Shown piece after piece: positions 22,301-36,340 of a stretch of 64,000 nt of DNA. Where the stretch lies: positions 248,001 to 312,000 of the forward strand of contig JAHQRK010000005.1 of assembly GCA_019828595.1 (NCBI GenBank), written 5' to 3'. The stretch's first letter is position 1, and each line of letters starts with the position of its first letter. A program made the translations under genes and the position numbers. The stretch comes from Aphanomyces cochlioides. Lineage: Eukaryota; Oomycota; Saprolegniomycetes; Saprolegniales; Verrucalvaceae. A model generated the notes under the pieces. That model was not told the origin of the DNA. It saw only the letters and a list, made by a program, of their open reading frames with translations, and searched no databases.

Positions 22301-25300
22301 CAAACAAATATTGGCAGATATGAAGCTTTTCATTTAGTCGCCAGCATGAAGTCTAACCGAGAAACAAAGATGCTCTGAATAAATTTAACGTCTAGCACGG
22401 ATATAAGCTAGGCTAGCTGCAGCAGAACACGACACTTGTTGACGTTTTATGCGCTCACTCGCCTGCTTGTACTGTTAGCATATGTAAATGTCGAGCACAA
22501 AACACAAAGCATTGTGGATATCTTGAAAACTATACGAATAGTCAATTAAGGCATAAACAAAACTGTAGGAGTCATAAATAATGATGACGGATGTGATCTC
22601 CACACCTTCGCCACTACCTCATAACCCTATAAACTTTTGACGTTGCCAAAGTCTAAAAGAAATCTCGCATCCCCCTCTACAAGTTGAACAGTAGGTAGTA
22701 GGGCAATAATCTATTGAATCAGCCCACGCACAATAAACACCCTCTACAAGGTACATGACTCATTCACTTAGATTGCAGCGCATGAGTTCGATGTGTCAAT
22801 ATTACATGTACTCTTGTATAGCCGGAGTGAGAAACGGCACAGAACAACGTGAGACAAAAAAGGAAAACTTTCGATTACAATTAGCATGAAGGAGGACTAG
22901 GCATGATAGTACTGCTGGTATGTGCTTCTGGAATATCTTCAAGGGGTTCATGTTGTGTTTTCGTCAAGTCAATCTATTATATTAACTTCCAATCATATTG
23001 CGTCATTCGGTGTGATAGGAATCATATCACAGTTGCAGTCATTATATACATCTGCTGCATCTATGATAAAAACATGATCTTTTTGTATTAGAGTGTGATA
23101 GGAAATCTATCACAGTTGCCTGAAAAACATTTTCAAAACAAGTTTTTGACTTGATTTCAGTATACAGATATGAAATGTGCAAAATTCTGAGCAACTGTGA
23201 TAGAGATTCTATCACGGTTTCTCAACAAACAAATATTGGCAGATATGAAGCTTTTCATTTAGTCGCCAGCATGAAGTCTAACCGAGAAACAAAGATGCTC
23301 TGAATAAATTTAACGTCTAGCACGGATATAAGCTAGGCTAGCTGCAGCAGAACACGACACTTGTTGACGTTTTATGCGCTCACTCGCCTGCTTGTACTGT
23401 TAGCATATGTAAATGTCGAGCACAAAACACAAAGCATTGTGGATATCTTGAAAACTATACGAATAGTCAATTAAGGCATAAACAAAACTGTAGGAGTCAT
23501 AAATAATGATGACGGATGTGATCTCCACACCTTCGCCACTACCTCATAACCCTATAAACTTTTGACGTTGCCAAAGTCTAAAAGAAATCTCGCATCCCCC
23601 TCTACAAGTTGAACAGTAGGTAGTAGGGCAATAATCTATTGAATCAGCCCACGCACAATAAACACCCTCTACAAGGTACATGACTCATTCACTTAGATTG
23701 CAGCGCATGAGTTCGATGTGTCAATATTACATGTACTCTTGTATAGCCGGAGTGAGAAACGGCACAGAACAACGTGAGACAAAAAAGGAAAACTTTCGAT
23801 TACAATTAGCATGAAGGAGGACTAGGCATGATAGTACTGCTGGTATGTGCTTCTGGAATATCTTCAAGGGGTTCATGTTGTGTTTTCGTCAAGTCAATCT
23901 ATTATATTAACTTCCAATCATATTGCGTCATTCGGTGTGATAGGAATCATATCACAGTTGCAGTCATTATATACATCTGCTGCATCTATGATAAAAACAT
24001 GATCTTTTTGTATTAGAGTGTGATAGGAAATCTATCACAGTTGCCTGAAAAACATTTTCAAAACAAGTTTTTGACTTGATTTCAGTATACAGATATGAAA
24101 TGTGCAAAATTCTGAGCAACTGTGATAGAGATTCTATCACGGTTTCTCAACAAACAAATATTGGCAGATATGAAGCTTTTCATTTAGTCGCCAGCATGAA
24201 GTCTAACCGAGAAACAAAGATGCTCTGAATAAATTTAACGTCTAGCACGGATATAAGCTAGGCTAGCTGCAGCAGAACACGACACTTGTTGACGTTTTAT
24301 GCGCTCACTCGCCTGCTTGTACTGTTAGCATATGTAAATGTCGAGCACAAAACACAAAGCATTGTGGATATCTTGAAAACTATACGAATAGTCAATTAAG
24401 GCATAAACAAAACTGTAGGAGTCATAAATAATGATGACGGATGTGATCTCCACACCTTCGCCACTACCTCATAACCCTATAAACTTTTGACGTTGCCAAA
24501 GTCTAAAAGAAATCTCGCATCCCCCTCTACAAGTTGAACAGTAGGTAGTAGGGCAATAATCTATTGAATCAGCCCACGCACAATAAACACCCTCTACAAG
24601 GTACATGACTCATTCACTTAGATTGCAGCGCATGAGTTCGATGTGTCAATATTACATGTACTCTTGTATAGCCGGAGTGAGAAACGGCACAGAACAACGT
24701 GAGACAAAAAAGGAAAACTTTCGATTACAATTAGCATGAAGGAGGACTAGGCATGATAGTACTGCTGGTATGTGCTTCTGGAATATCTTCAAGGGGTTCA
24801 TGTTGTGTTTTCGTCAAGTCAATCTATTATATTAACTTCCAATCATATTGCGTCATTCGGTGTGATAGGAATCATATCACAGTTGCAGTCATTATATACA
24901 TCTGCTGCATCTATGATAAAAACATGATCTTTTTGTATTAGAGTGTGATAGGAAATCTATCACAGTTGCCTGAAAAACATTTTCAAAACAAGTTTTTGAC
25001 TTGATTTCAGTATACAGATATGAAATGTGCAAAATTCTGAGCAACTGTGATAGAGATTCTATCACGGTTTCTCAACAAACAAATATTGGCAGATATGAAG
25101 CTTTTCATTTAGTCGCCAGCATGAAGTCTAACCGAGAAACAAAGATGCTCTGAATAAATTTAACGTCTAGCACGGATATAAGCTAGGCTAGCTGCAGCAG
25201 AACACGACACTTGTTGACGTTTTATGCGCTCACTCGCCTGCTTGTACTGTTAGCATATGTAAATGTCGAGCACAAAACACAAAGCATTGTGGATATCTTG

Positions 25301-28300
25301 AAAACTATACGAATAGTCAATTAAGGCATAAACAAAACTGTAGGAGTCATAAATAATGATGACGGATGTGATCTCCACACCTTCGCCACTACCTCATAAC
25401 CCTATAAACTTTTGACGTTGCCAAAGTCTAAAAGAAATCTCGCATCCCCCTCTACAAGTTGAACAGTAGGTAGTAGGGCAATAATCTATTGAATCAGCCC
25501 ACGCACAATAAACACCCTCTACAAGGTACATGACTCATTCACTTAGATTGCAGCGCATGAGTTCGATGTGTCAATATTACATGTACTCTTGTATAGCCGG
25601 AGTGAGAAACGGCACAGAACAACGTGAGACAAAAAAGGAAAACTTTCGATTACAATTAGCATGAAGGAGGACTAGGCATGATAGTACTGCTGGTATGTGC
25701 TTCTGGAATATCTTCAAGGGGTTCATGTTGTGTTTTCGTCAAGTCAATCTATTATATTAACTTCCAATCATATTGCGTCATTCGGTGTGATAGGAATCAT
25801 ATCACAGTTGCAGTCATTATATACATCTGCTGCATCTATGATAAAAACATGATCTTTTTGTATTAGAGTGTGATAGGAAATCTATCACAGTTGCCTGAAA
25901 AACATTTTCAAAACAAGTTTTTGACTTGATTTCAGTATACAGATATGAAATGTGCAAAATTCTGAGCAACTGTGATAGAGATTCTATCACGGTTTCTCAA
26001 CAAACAAATATTGGCAGATATGAAGCTTTTCATTTAGTCGCCAGCATGAAGTCTAACCGAGAAACAAAGATGCTCTGAATAAATTTAACGTCTAGCACGG
26101 ATATAAGCTAGGCTAGCTGCAGCAGAACACGACACTTGTTGACGTTTTATGCGCTCACTCGCCTGCTTGTACTGTTAGCATATGTAAATGTCGAGCACAA
26201 AACACAAAGCATTGTGGATATCTTGAAAACTATACGAATAGTCAATTAAGGCATAAACAAAACTGTAGGAGTCATAAATAATGATGACGGATGTGATCTC
26301 CACACCTTCGCCACTACCTCATAACCCTATAAACTTTTGACGTTGCCAAAGTCTAAAAGAAATCTCGCATCCCCCTCTACAAGTTGAACAGTAGGTAGTA
26401 GGGCAATAATCTATTGAATCAGCCCACGCACAATAAACACCCTCTACAAGGTACATGACTCATTCACTTAGATTGCAGCGCATGAGTTCGATGTGTCAAT
26501 ATTACATGTACTCTTGTATAGCCGGAGTGAGAAACGGCACAGAACAACGTGAGACAAAAAAGGAAAACTTTCGATTACAATTAGCATGAAGGAGGACTAG
26601 GCATGATAGTACTGCTGGTATGTGCTTCTGGAATATCTTCAAGGGGTTCATGTTGTGTTTTCGTCAAGTCAATCTATTATATTAACTTCCAATCATATTG
26701 CGTCATTCGGTGTGATAGGAATCATATCACAGTTGCAGTCATTATATACATCTGCTGCATCTATGATAAAAACATGATCTTTTTGTATTAGAGTGTGATA
26801 GGAAATCTATCACAGTTGCCTGAAAAACATTTTCAAAACAAGTTTTTGACTTGATTTCAGTATACAGATATGAAATGTGCAAAATTCTGAGCAACTGTGA
26901 TAGAGATTCTATCACGGTTTCTCAACAAACAAATATTGGCAGATATGAAGCTTTTCATTTAGTCGCCAGCATGAAGTCTAACCGAGAAACAAAGATGCTC
27001 TGAATAAATTTAACGTCTAGCACGGATATAAGCTAGGCTAGCTGCAGCAGAACACGACACTTGTTGACGTTTTATGCGCTCACTCGCCTGCTTGTACTGT
27101 TAGCATATGTAAATGTCGAGCACAAAACACAAAGCATTGTGGATATCTTGAAAACTATACGAATAGTCAATTAAGGCATAAACAAAACTGTAGGAGTCAT
27201 AAATAATGATGACGGATGTGATCTCCACACCTTCGCCACTACCTCATAACCCTATAAACTTTTGACGTTGCCAAAGTCTAAAAGAAATCTCGCATCCCCC
27301 TCTACAAGTTGAACAGTAGGTAGTAGGGCAATAATCTATTGAATCAGCCCACGCACAATAAACACCCTCTACAAGGTACATGACTCATTCACTTAGATTG
27401 CAGCGCATGAGTTCGATGTGTCAATATTACATGTACTCTTGTATAGCCGGAGTGAGAAACGGCACAGAACAACGTGAGACAAAAAAGGAAAACTTTCGAT
27501 TACAATTAGCATGAAGGAGGACTAGGCATGATAGTACTGCTGGTATGTGCTTCTGGAATATCTTCAAGGGGTTCATGTTGTGTTTTCGTCAAGTCAATCT
27601 ATTATATTAACTTCCAATCATATTGCGTCATTCGGTGTGATAGGAATCATATCACAGTTGCAGTCATTATATACATCTGCTGCATCTATGATAAAAACAT
27701 GATCTTTTTGTATTAGAGTGTGATAGGAAATCTATCACAGTTGCCTGAAAAACATTTTCAAAACAAGTTTTTGACTTGATTTCAGTATACAGATATGAAA
27801 TGTGCAAAATTCTGAGCAACTGTGATAGAGATTCTATCACGGTTTCTCAACAAACAAATATTGGCAGATATGAAGCTTTTCATTTAGTCGCCAGCATGAA
27901 GTCTAACCGAGAAACAAAGATGCTCTGAATAAATTTAACGTCTAGCACGGATATAAGCTAGGCTAGCTGCAGCAGAACACGACACTTGTTGACGTTTTAT
28001 GCGCTCACTCGCCTGCTTGTACTGTTAGCATATGTAAATGTCGAGCACAAAACACAAAGCATTGTGGATATCTTGAAAACTATACGAATAGTCAATTAAG
28101 GCATAAACAAAACTGTAGGAGTCATAAATAATGATGACGGATGTGATCTCCACACCTTCGCCACTACCTCATAACCCTATAAACTTTTGACGTTGCCAAA
28201 GTCTAAAAGAAATCTCGCATCCCCCTCTACAAGTTGAACAGTAGGTAGTAGGGCAATAATCTATTGAATCAGCCCACGCACAATAAACACCCTCTACAAG

Positions 28301-31300
28301 GTACATGACTCATTCACTTAGATTGCAGCGCATGAGTTCGATGTGTCAATATTACATGTACTCTTGTATAGCCGGAGTGAGAAACGGCACAGAACAACGT
28401 GAGACAAAAAAGGAAAACTTTCGATTACAATTAGCATGAAGGAGGACTAGGCATGATAGTACTGCTGGTATGTGCTTCTGGAATATCTTCAAGGGGTTCA
28501 TGTTGTGTTTTCGTCAAGTCAATCTATTATATTAACTTCCAATCATATTGCGTCATTCGGTGTGATAGGAATCATATCACAGTTGCAGTCATTATATACA
28601 TCTGCTGCATCTATGATAAAAACATGATCTTTTTGTATTAGAGTGTGATAGGAAATCTATCACAGTTGCCTGAAAAACATTTTCAAAACAAGTTTTTGAC
28701 TTGATTTCAGTATACAGATATGAAATGTGCAAAATTCTGAGCAACTGTGATAGAGATTCTATCACGGTTTCTCAACAAACAAATATTGGCAGATATGAAG
28801 CTTTTCATTTAGTCGCCAGCATGAAGTCTAACCGAGAAACAAAGATGCTCTGAATAAATTTAACGTCTAGCACGGATATAAGCTAGGCTAGCTGCAGCAG
28901 AACACGACACTTGTTGACGTTTTATGCGCTCACTCGCCTGCTTGTACTGTTAGCATATGTAAATGTCGAGCACAAAACACAAAGCATTGTGGATATCTTG
29001 AAAACTATACGAATAGTCAATTAAGGCATAAACAAAACTGTAGGAGTCATAAATAATGATGACGGATGTGATCTCCACACCTTCGCCACTACCTCATAAC
29101 CCTATAAACTTTTGACGTTGCCAAAGTCTAAAAGAAATCTCGCATCCCCCTCTACAAGTTGAACAGTAGGTAGTAGGGCAATAATCTATTGAATCAGCCC
29201 ACGCACAATAAACACCCTCTACAAGGTACATGACTCATTCACTTAGATTGCAGCGCATGAGTTCGATGTGTCAATATTACATGTACTCTTGTATAGCCGG
29301 AGTGAGAAACGGCACAGAACAACGTGAGACAAAAAAGGAAAACTTTCGATTACAATTAGCATGAAGGAGGACTAGGCATGATAGTACTGCTGGTATGTGC
29401 TTCTGGAATATCTTCAAGGGGTTCATGTTGTGTTTTCGTCAAGTCAATCTATTATATTAACTTCCAATCATATTGCGTCATTCGGTGTGATAGGAATCAT
29501 ATCACAGTTGCAGTCATTATATACATCTGCTGCATCTATGATAAAAACATGATCTTTTTGTATTAGAGTGTGATAGGAAATCTATCACAGTTGCCTGAAA
29601 AACATTTTCAAAACAAGTTTTTGACTTGATTTCAGTATACAGATATGAAATGTGCAAAATTCTGAGCAACTGTGATAGAGATTCTATCACGGTTTCTCAA
29701 CAAACAAATATTGGCAGATATGAAGCTTTTCATTTAGTCGCCAGCATGAAGTCTAACCGAGAAACAAAGATGCTCTGAATAAATTTAACGTCTAGCACGG
29801 ATATAAGCTAGGCTAGCTGCAGCAGAACACGACACTTGTTGACGTTTTATGCGCTCACTCGCCTGCTTGTACTGTTAGCATATGTAAATGTCGAGCACAA
29901 AACACAAAGCATTGTGGATATCTTGAAAACTATACGAATAGTCAATTAAGGCATAAACAAAACTGTAGGAGTCATAAATAATGATGACGGATGTGATCTC
30001 CACACCTTCGCCACTACCTCATAACCCTATAAACTTTTGACGTTGCCAAAGTCTAAAAGAAATCTCGCATCCCCCTCTACAAGTTGAACAGTAGGTAGTA
30101 GGGCAATAATCTATTGAATCAGCCCACGCACAATAAACACCCTCTACAAGGTACATGACTCATTCACTTAGATTGCAGCGCATGAGTTCGATGTGTCAAT
30201 ATTACATGTACTCTTGTATAGCCGGAGTGAGAAACGGCACAGAACAACGTGAGACAAAAAAGGAAAACTTTCGATTACAATTAGCATGAAGGAGGACTAG
30301 GCATGATAGTACTGCTGGTATGTGCTTCTGGAATATCTTCAAGGGGTTCATGTTGTGTTTTCGTCAAGTCAATCTATTATATTAACTTCCAATCATATTG
30401 CGTCATTCGGTGTGATAGGAATCATATCACAGTTGCAGTCATTATATACATCTGCTGCATCTATGATAAAAACATGATCTTTTTGTATTAGAGTGTGATA
30501 GGAAATCTATCACAGTTGCCTGAAAAACATTTTCAAAACAAGTTTTTGACTTGATTTCAGTATACAGATATGAAATGTGCAAAATTCTGAGCAACTGTGA
30601 TAGAGATTCTATCACGGTTTCTCAACAAACAAATATTGGCAGATATGAAGCTTTTCATTTAGTCGCCAGCATGAAGTCTAACCGAGAAACAAAGATGCTC
30701 TGAATAAATTTAACGTCTAGCACGGATATAAGCTAGGCTAGCTGCAGCAGAACACGACACTTGTTGACGTTTTATGCGCTCACTCGCCTGCTTGTACTGT
30801 TAGCATATGTAAATGTCGAGCACAAAACACAAAGCATTGTGGATATCTTGAAAACTATACGAATAGTCAATTAAGGCATAAACAAAACTGTAGGAGTCAT
30901 AAATAATGATGACGGATGTGATCTCCACACCTTCGCCACTACCTCATAACCCTATAAACTTTTGACGTTGCCAAAGTCTAAAAGAAATCTCGCATCCCCC
31001 TCTACAAGTTGAACAGTAGGTAGTAGGGCAATAATCTATTGAATCAGCCCACGCACAATAAACACCCTCTACAAGGTACATGACTCATTCACTTAGATTG
31101 CAGCGCATGAGTTCGATGTGTCAATATTACATGTACTCTTGTATAGCCGGAGTGAGAAACGGCACAGAACAACGTGAGACAAAAAAGGAAAACTTTCGAT
31201 TACAATTAGCATGAAGGAGGACTAGGCATGATAGTACTGCTGGTATGTGCTTCTGGAATATCTTCAAGGGGTTCATGTTGTGTTTTCGTCAAGTCAATCT

Positions 31301-34300
31301 ATTATATTAACTTCCAATCATATTGCGTCATTCGGTGTGATAGGAATCATATCACAGTTGCAGTCATTATATACATCTGCTGCATCTATGATAAAAACAT
31401 GATCTTTTTGTATTAGAGTGTGATAGGAAATCTATCACAGTTGCCTGAAAAACATTTTCAAAACAAGTTTTTGACTTGATTTCAGTATACAGATATGAAA
31501 TGTGCAAAATTCTGAGCAACTGTGATAGAGATTCTATCACGGTTTCTCAACAAACAAATATTGGCAGATATGAAGCTTTTCATTTAGTCGCCAGCATGAA
31601 GTCTAACCGAGAAACAAAGATGCTCTGAATAAATTTAACGTCTAGCACGGATATAAGCTAGGCTAGCTGCAGCAGAACACGACACTTGTTGACGTTTTAT
31701 GCGCTCACTCGCCTGCTTGTACTGTTAGCATATGTAAATGTCGAGCACAAAACACAAAGCATTGTGGATATCTTGAAAACTATACGAATAGTCAATTAAG
31801 GCATAAACAAAACTGTAGGAGTCATAAATAATGATGACGGATGTGATCTCCACACCTTCGCCACTACCTCATAACCCTATAAACTTTTGACGTTGCCAAA
31901 GTCTAAAAGAAATCTCGCATCCCCCTCTACAAGTTGAACAGTAGGTAGTAGGGCAATAATCTATTGAATCAGCCCACGCACAATAAACACCCTCTACAAG
32001 GTACATGACTCATTCACTTAGATTGCAGCGCATGAGTTCGATGTGTCAATATTACATGTACTCTTGTATAGCCGGAGTGAGAAACGGCACAGAACAACGT
32101 GAGACAAAAAAGGAAAACTTTCGATTACAATTAGCATGAAGGAGGACTAGGCATGATAGTACTGCTGGTATGTGCTTCTGGAATATCTTCAAGGGGTTCA
32201 TGTTGTGTTTTCGTCAAGTCAATCTATTATATTAACTTCCAATCATATTGCGTCATTCGGTGTGATAGGAATCATATCACAGTTGCAGTCATTATATACA
32301 TCTGCTGCATCTATGATAAAAACATGATCTTTTTGTATTAGAGTGTGATAGGAAATCTATCACAGTTGCCTGAAAAACATTTTCAAAACAAGTTTTTGAC
32401 TTGATTTCAGTATACAGATATGAAATGTGCAAAATTCTGAGCAACTGTGATAGAGATTCTATCACGGTTTCTCAACAAACAAATATTGGCAGATATGAAG
32501 CTTTTCATTTAGTCGCCAGCATGAAGTCTAACCGAGAAACAAAGATGCTCTGAATAAATTTAACGTCTAGCACGGATATAAGCTAGGCTAGCTGCAGCAG
32601 AACACGACACTTGTTGACGTTTTATGCGCTCACTCGCCTGCTTGTACTGTTAGCATATGTAAATGTCGAGCACAAAACACAAAGCATTGTGGATATCTTG
32701 AAAACTATACGAATAGTCAATTAAGGCATAAACAAAACTGTAGGAGTCATAAATAATGATGACGGATGTGATCTCCACACCTTCGCCACTACCTCATAAC
32801 CCTATAAACTTTTGACGTTGCCAAAGTCTAAAAGAAATCTCGCATCCCCCTCTACAAGTTGAACAGTAGGTAGTAGGGCAATAATCTATTGAATCAGCCC
32901 ACGCACAATAAACACCCTCTACAAGGTACATGACTCATTCACTTAGATTGCAGCGCATGAGTTCGATGTGTCAATATTACATGTACTCTTGTATAGCCGG
33001 AGTGAGAAACGGCACAGAACAACGTGAGACAAAAAAGGAAAACTTTCGATTACAATTAGCATGAAGGAGGACTAGGCATGATAGTACTGCTGGTATGTGC
33101 TTCTGGAATATCTTCAAGGGGTTCATGTTGTGTTTTCGTCAAGTCAATCTATTATATTAACTTCCAATCATATTGCGTCATTCGGTGTGATAGGAATCAT
33201 ATCACAGTTGCAGTCATTATATACATCTGCTGCATCTATGATAAAAACATGATCTTTTTGTATTAGAGTGTGATAGGAAATCTATCACAGTTGCCTGAAA
33301 AACATTTTCAAAACAAGTTTTTGACTTGATTTCAGTATACAGATATGAAATGTGCAAAATTCTGAGCAACTGTGATAGAGATTCTATCACGGTTTCTCAA
33401 CAAACAAATATTGGCAGATATGAAGCTTTTCATTTAGTCGCCAGCATGAAGTCTAACCGAGAAACAAAGATGCTCTGAATAAATTTAACGTCTAGCACGG
33501 ATATAAGCTAGGCTAGCTGCAGCAGAACACGACACTTGTTGACGTTTTATGCGCTCACTCGCCTGCTTGTACTGTTAGCATATGTAAATGTCGAGCACAA
33601 AACACAAAGCATTGTGGATATCTTGAAAACTATACGAATAGTCAATTAAGGCATAAACAAAACTGTAGGAGTCATAAATAATGATGACGGATGTGATCTC
33701 CACACCTTCGCCACTACCTCATAACCCTATAAACTTTTGACGTTGCCAAAGTCTAAAAGAAATCTCGCATCCCCCTCTACAAGTTGAACAGTAGGTAGTA
33801 GGGCAATAATCTATTGAATCAGCCCACGCACAATAAACACCCTCTACAAGGTACATGACTCATTCACTTAGATTGCAGCGCATGAGTTCGATGTGTCAAT
33901 ATTACATGTACTCTTGTATAGCCGGAGTGAGAAACGGCACAGAACAACGTGAGACAAAAAAGGAAAACTTTCGATTACAATTAGCATGAAGGAGGACTAG
34001 GCATGATAGTACTGCTGGTATGTGCTTCTGGAATATCTTCAAGGGGTTCATGTTGTGTTTTCGTCAAGTCAATCTATTATATTAACTTCCAATCATATTG
34101 CGTCATTCGGTGTGATAGGAATCATATCACAGTTGCAGTCATTATATACATCTGCTGCATCTATGATAAAAACATGATCTTTTTGTATTAGAGTGTGATA
34201 GGAAATCTATCACAGTTGCCTGAAAAACATTTTCAAAACAAGTTTTTGACTTGATTTCAGTATACAGATATGAAATGTGCAAAATTCTGAGCAACTGTGA

Positions 34301-36001
34301 TAGAGATTCTATCACGGTTTCTCAACAAACAAATATTGGCAGATATGAAGCTTTTCATTTAGTCGCCAGCATGAAGTCTAACCGAGAAACAAAGATGCTC
34401 TGAATAAATTTAACGTCTAGCACGGATATAAGCTAGGCTAGCTGCAGCAGAACACGACACTTGTTGACGTTTTATGCGCTCACTCGCCTGCTTGTACTGT
34501 TAGCATATGTAAATGTCGAGCACAAAACACAAAGCATTGTGGATATCTTGAAAACTATACGAATAGTCAATTAAGGCATAAACAAAACTGTAGGAGTCAT
34601 AAATAATGATGACGGATGTGATCTCCACACCTTCGCCACTACCTCATAACCCTATAAACTTTTGACGTTGCCAAAGTCTAAAAGAAATCTCGCATCCCCC
34701 TCTACAAGTTGAACAGTAGGTAGTAGGGCAATAATCTATTGAATCAGCCCACGCACAATAAACACCCTCTACAAGGTACATGACTCATTCACTTAGATTG
34801 CAGCGCATGAGTTCGATGTGTCAATATTACATGTACTCTTGTATAGCCGGAGTGAGAAACGGCACAGAACAACGTGAGACAAAAAAGGAAAACTTTCGAT
34901 TACAATTAGCATGAAGGAGGACTAGGCATGATAGTACTGCTGGTATGTGCTTCTGGAATATCTTCAAGGGGTTCATGTTGTGTTTTCGTCAAGTCAATCT
35001 ATTATATTAACTTCCAATCATATTGCGTCATTCGGTGTGATAGGAATCATATCACAGTTGCAGTCATTATATACATCTGCTGCATCTATGATAAAAACAT
35101 GATCTTTTTGTATTAGAGTGTGATAGGAAATCTATCACAGTTGCCTGAAAAACATTTTCAAAACAAGTTTTTGACTTGATTTCAGTATACAGATATGAAA
35201 TGTGCAAAATTCTGAGCAACTGTGATAGAGATTCTATCACGGTTTCTCAACAAACAAATATTGGCAGATATGAAGCTTTTCATTTAGTCGCCAGCATGAA
35301 GTCTAACCGAGAAACAAAGATGCTCTGAATAAATGTAACGTCTAGCACGGATATAAGCTAGGCTAGCTGCAGCAGAACACGACACTTGTTGACGTTTTAT
35401 GCGCTCACTCGCCTGCTTGTACTGTTAGCATATGTAAATGTCGAGCACAAAACACAAAGCATTGTGGATATCTTGAAAACTATACGAATAGTCAATTAAG
35501 GCATAAACAAAACTGTAGGAGTCATAAATAATGATGACGGATGTGATCTCCACACCTTCGCCACTACCTCATAACCCTATAAACTTTTGACGTTGCCAAA
35601 GTCTAAAAGAAATCTCGCATCCCCCTCTACAAGTTGAACAGTAGGTAGTAGGGCAATAATCTATTGAATCAGCCCACGCACAATAAACACCCTCTACAAG
35701 GTACATGACTCATTCACTTAGATTGCAGCGCATGAGTTCGATGTGTCAATATTACATGTACTCTTGTATAGCCGGAGTGAGAAACGGCACAGAACAACGT
35801 GAGACAAAAAAGGAAAACTTTCGATTACAATTAGCATGAAGGAGGACTAGGCATGATAGTACTGCTGGTATGTGCTTCTGGAATATCTTCAAGGGGTTCA
35901 TGTTGTGTTTTCGTCAAGTCAATCTATTATATTAACTTCCAATCATATTGCGTCATTCGGTGTGATAGGAATCATATCACAGTTGCAGTCATTATATACA
36001 T
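19346..36001. repeat. Macrosatellite: 18 tandem units of exactly 925 bp
   Basis: The unit begins ATACATCTGCTGCATC at 19,346, 20,271 and so on every 925 bp, and the last ends at about 35,995; (35,996-19,346)/925 is exactly 18. I noticed only three differences: C for T at 20,308, A for T at 21,295, and G for T at 35,335. Each unit has three imperfect palindromes built on GTGATAG...CTATCAC, a perfect AGCTAGGCTAGCT dyad, and no frame longer than about 62 codons. Copy-identical 62-codon frames starting at ATGATAGTACTG look like chance. No rRNA, snRNA or histone sequence is recognisable. Near-identity means very recent expansion or strong homogenisation. The true copy number may exceed the assembled 18. 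Confidence 0.97.
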
Positions 36002-36340
36002 TTCAGACCCCTCTCACAATTTCGAATGAAATCGACAATAACATTATTGTCATTTTCAACCAAATTTGTGGTTTTGACCAAAATGCGAATTCGTTTTCAA
36101 ATCGATTTCATAATACTGAAGTGGTGTGTGTCAGTGTGTGTTTTGCGTGAGTCAGGTGGCTGATCGATTCTGATTGGCTAACTAATTTTAATTTTTAATT
36201 CTAGCCAATCAGAGAAGCCCGTTCGATTCGGAATCGATTCGAAACCTCGGTCGATTCAAACCGTTCCTCACAATTTTGTATCAAAGGACAAATATTGCCG
36301 TTTGTATGCATCCACAGAAAATTTGTCCTGTATTATCCAA
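36002..36340 (+). repeat. Dispersed repeat family Y, copy 4
   Basis: It begins just after the array (TTTCAGACCCCTCTCAC) and contains GTCATTTTCAACCAAATTTG, the GTGTGTGTCAGTGTGTG core, TTGCGTGAGTCAGGTGG, two CCAATCAG/CTGATTGG words in inverse orientation, and GTTCCTCACAATTTTGTATC. The same family in the same orientation borders the other side of the array. Confidence 0.65.

Noticed and set aside
19346..36001. CRISPR-like array
   Set aside because: The units are contiguous 925-bp copies with no variable spacers and no cas genes.
19346..36001. rDNA, 5S, snRNA or histone repeat
   Set aside because: No conserved stretch of these RNAs or proteins was found in the unit on either strand.
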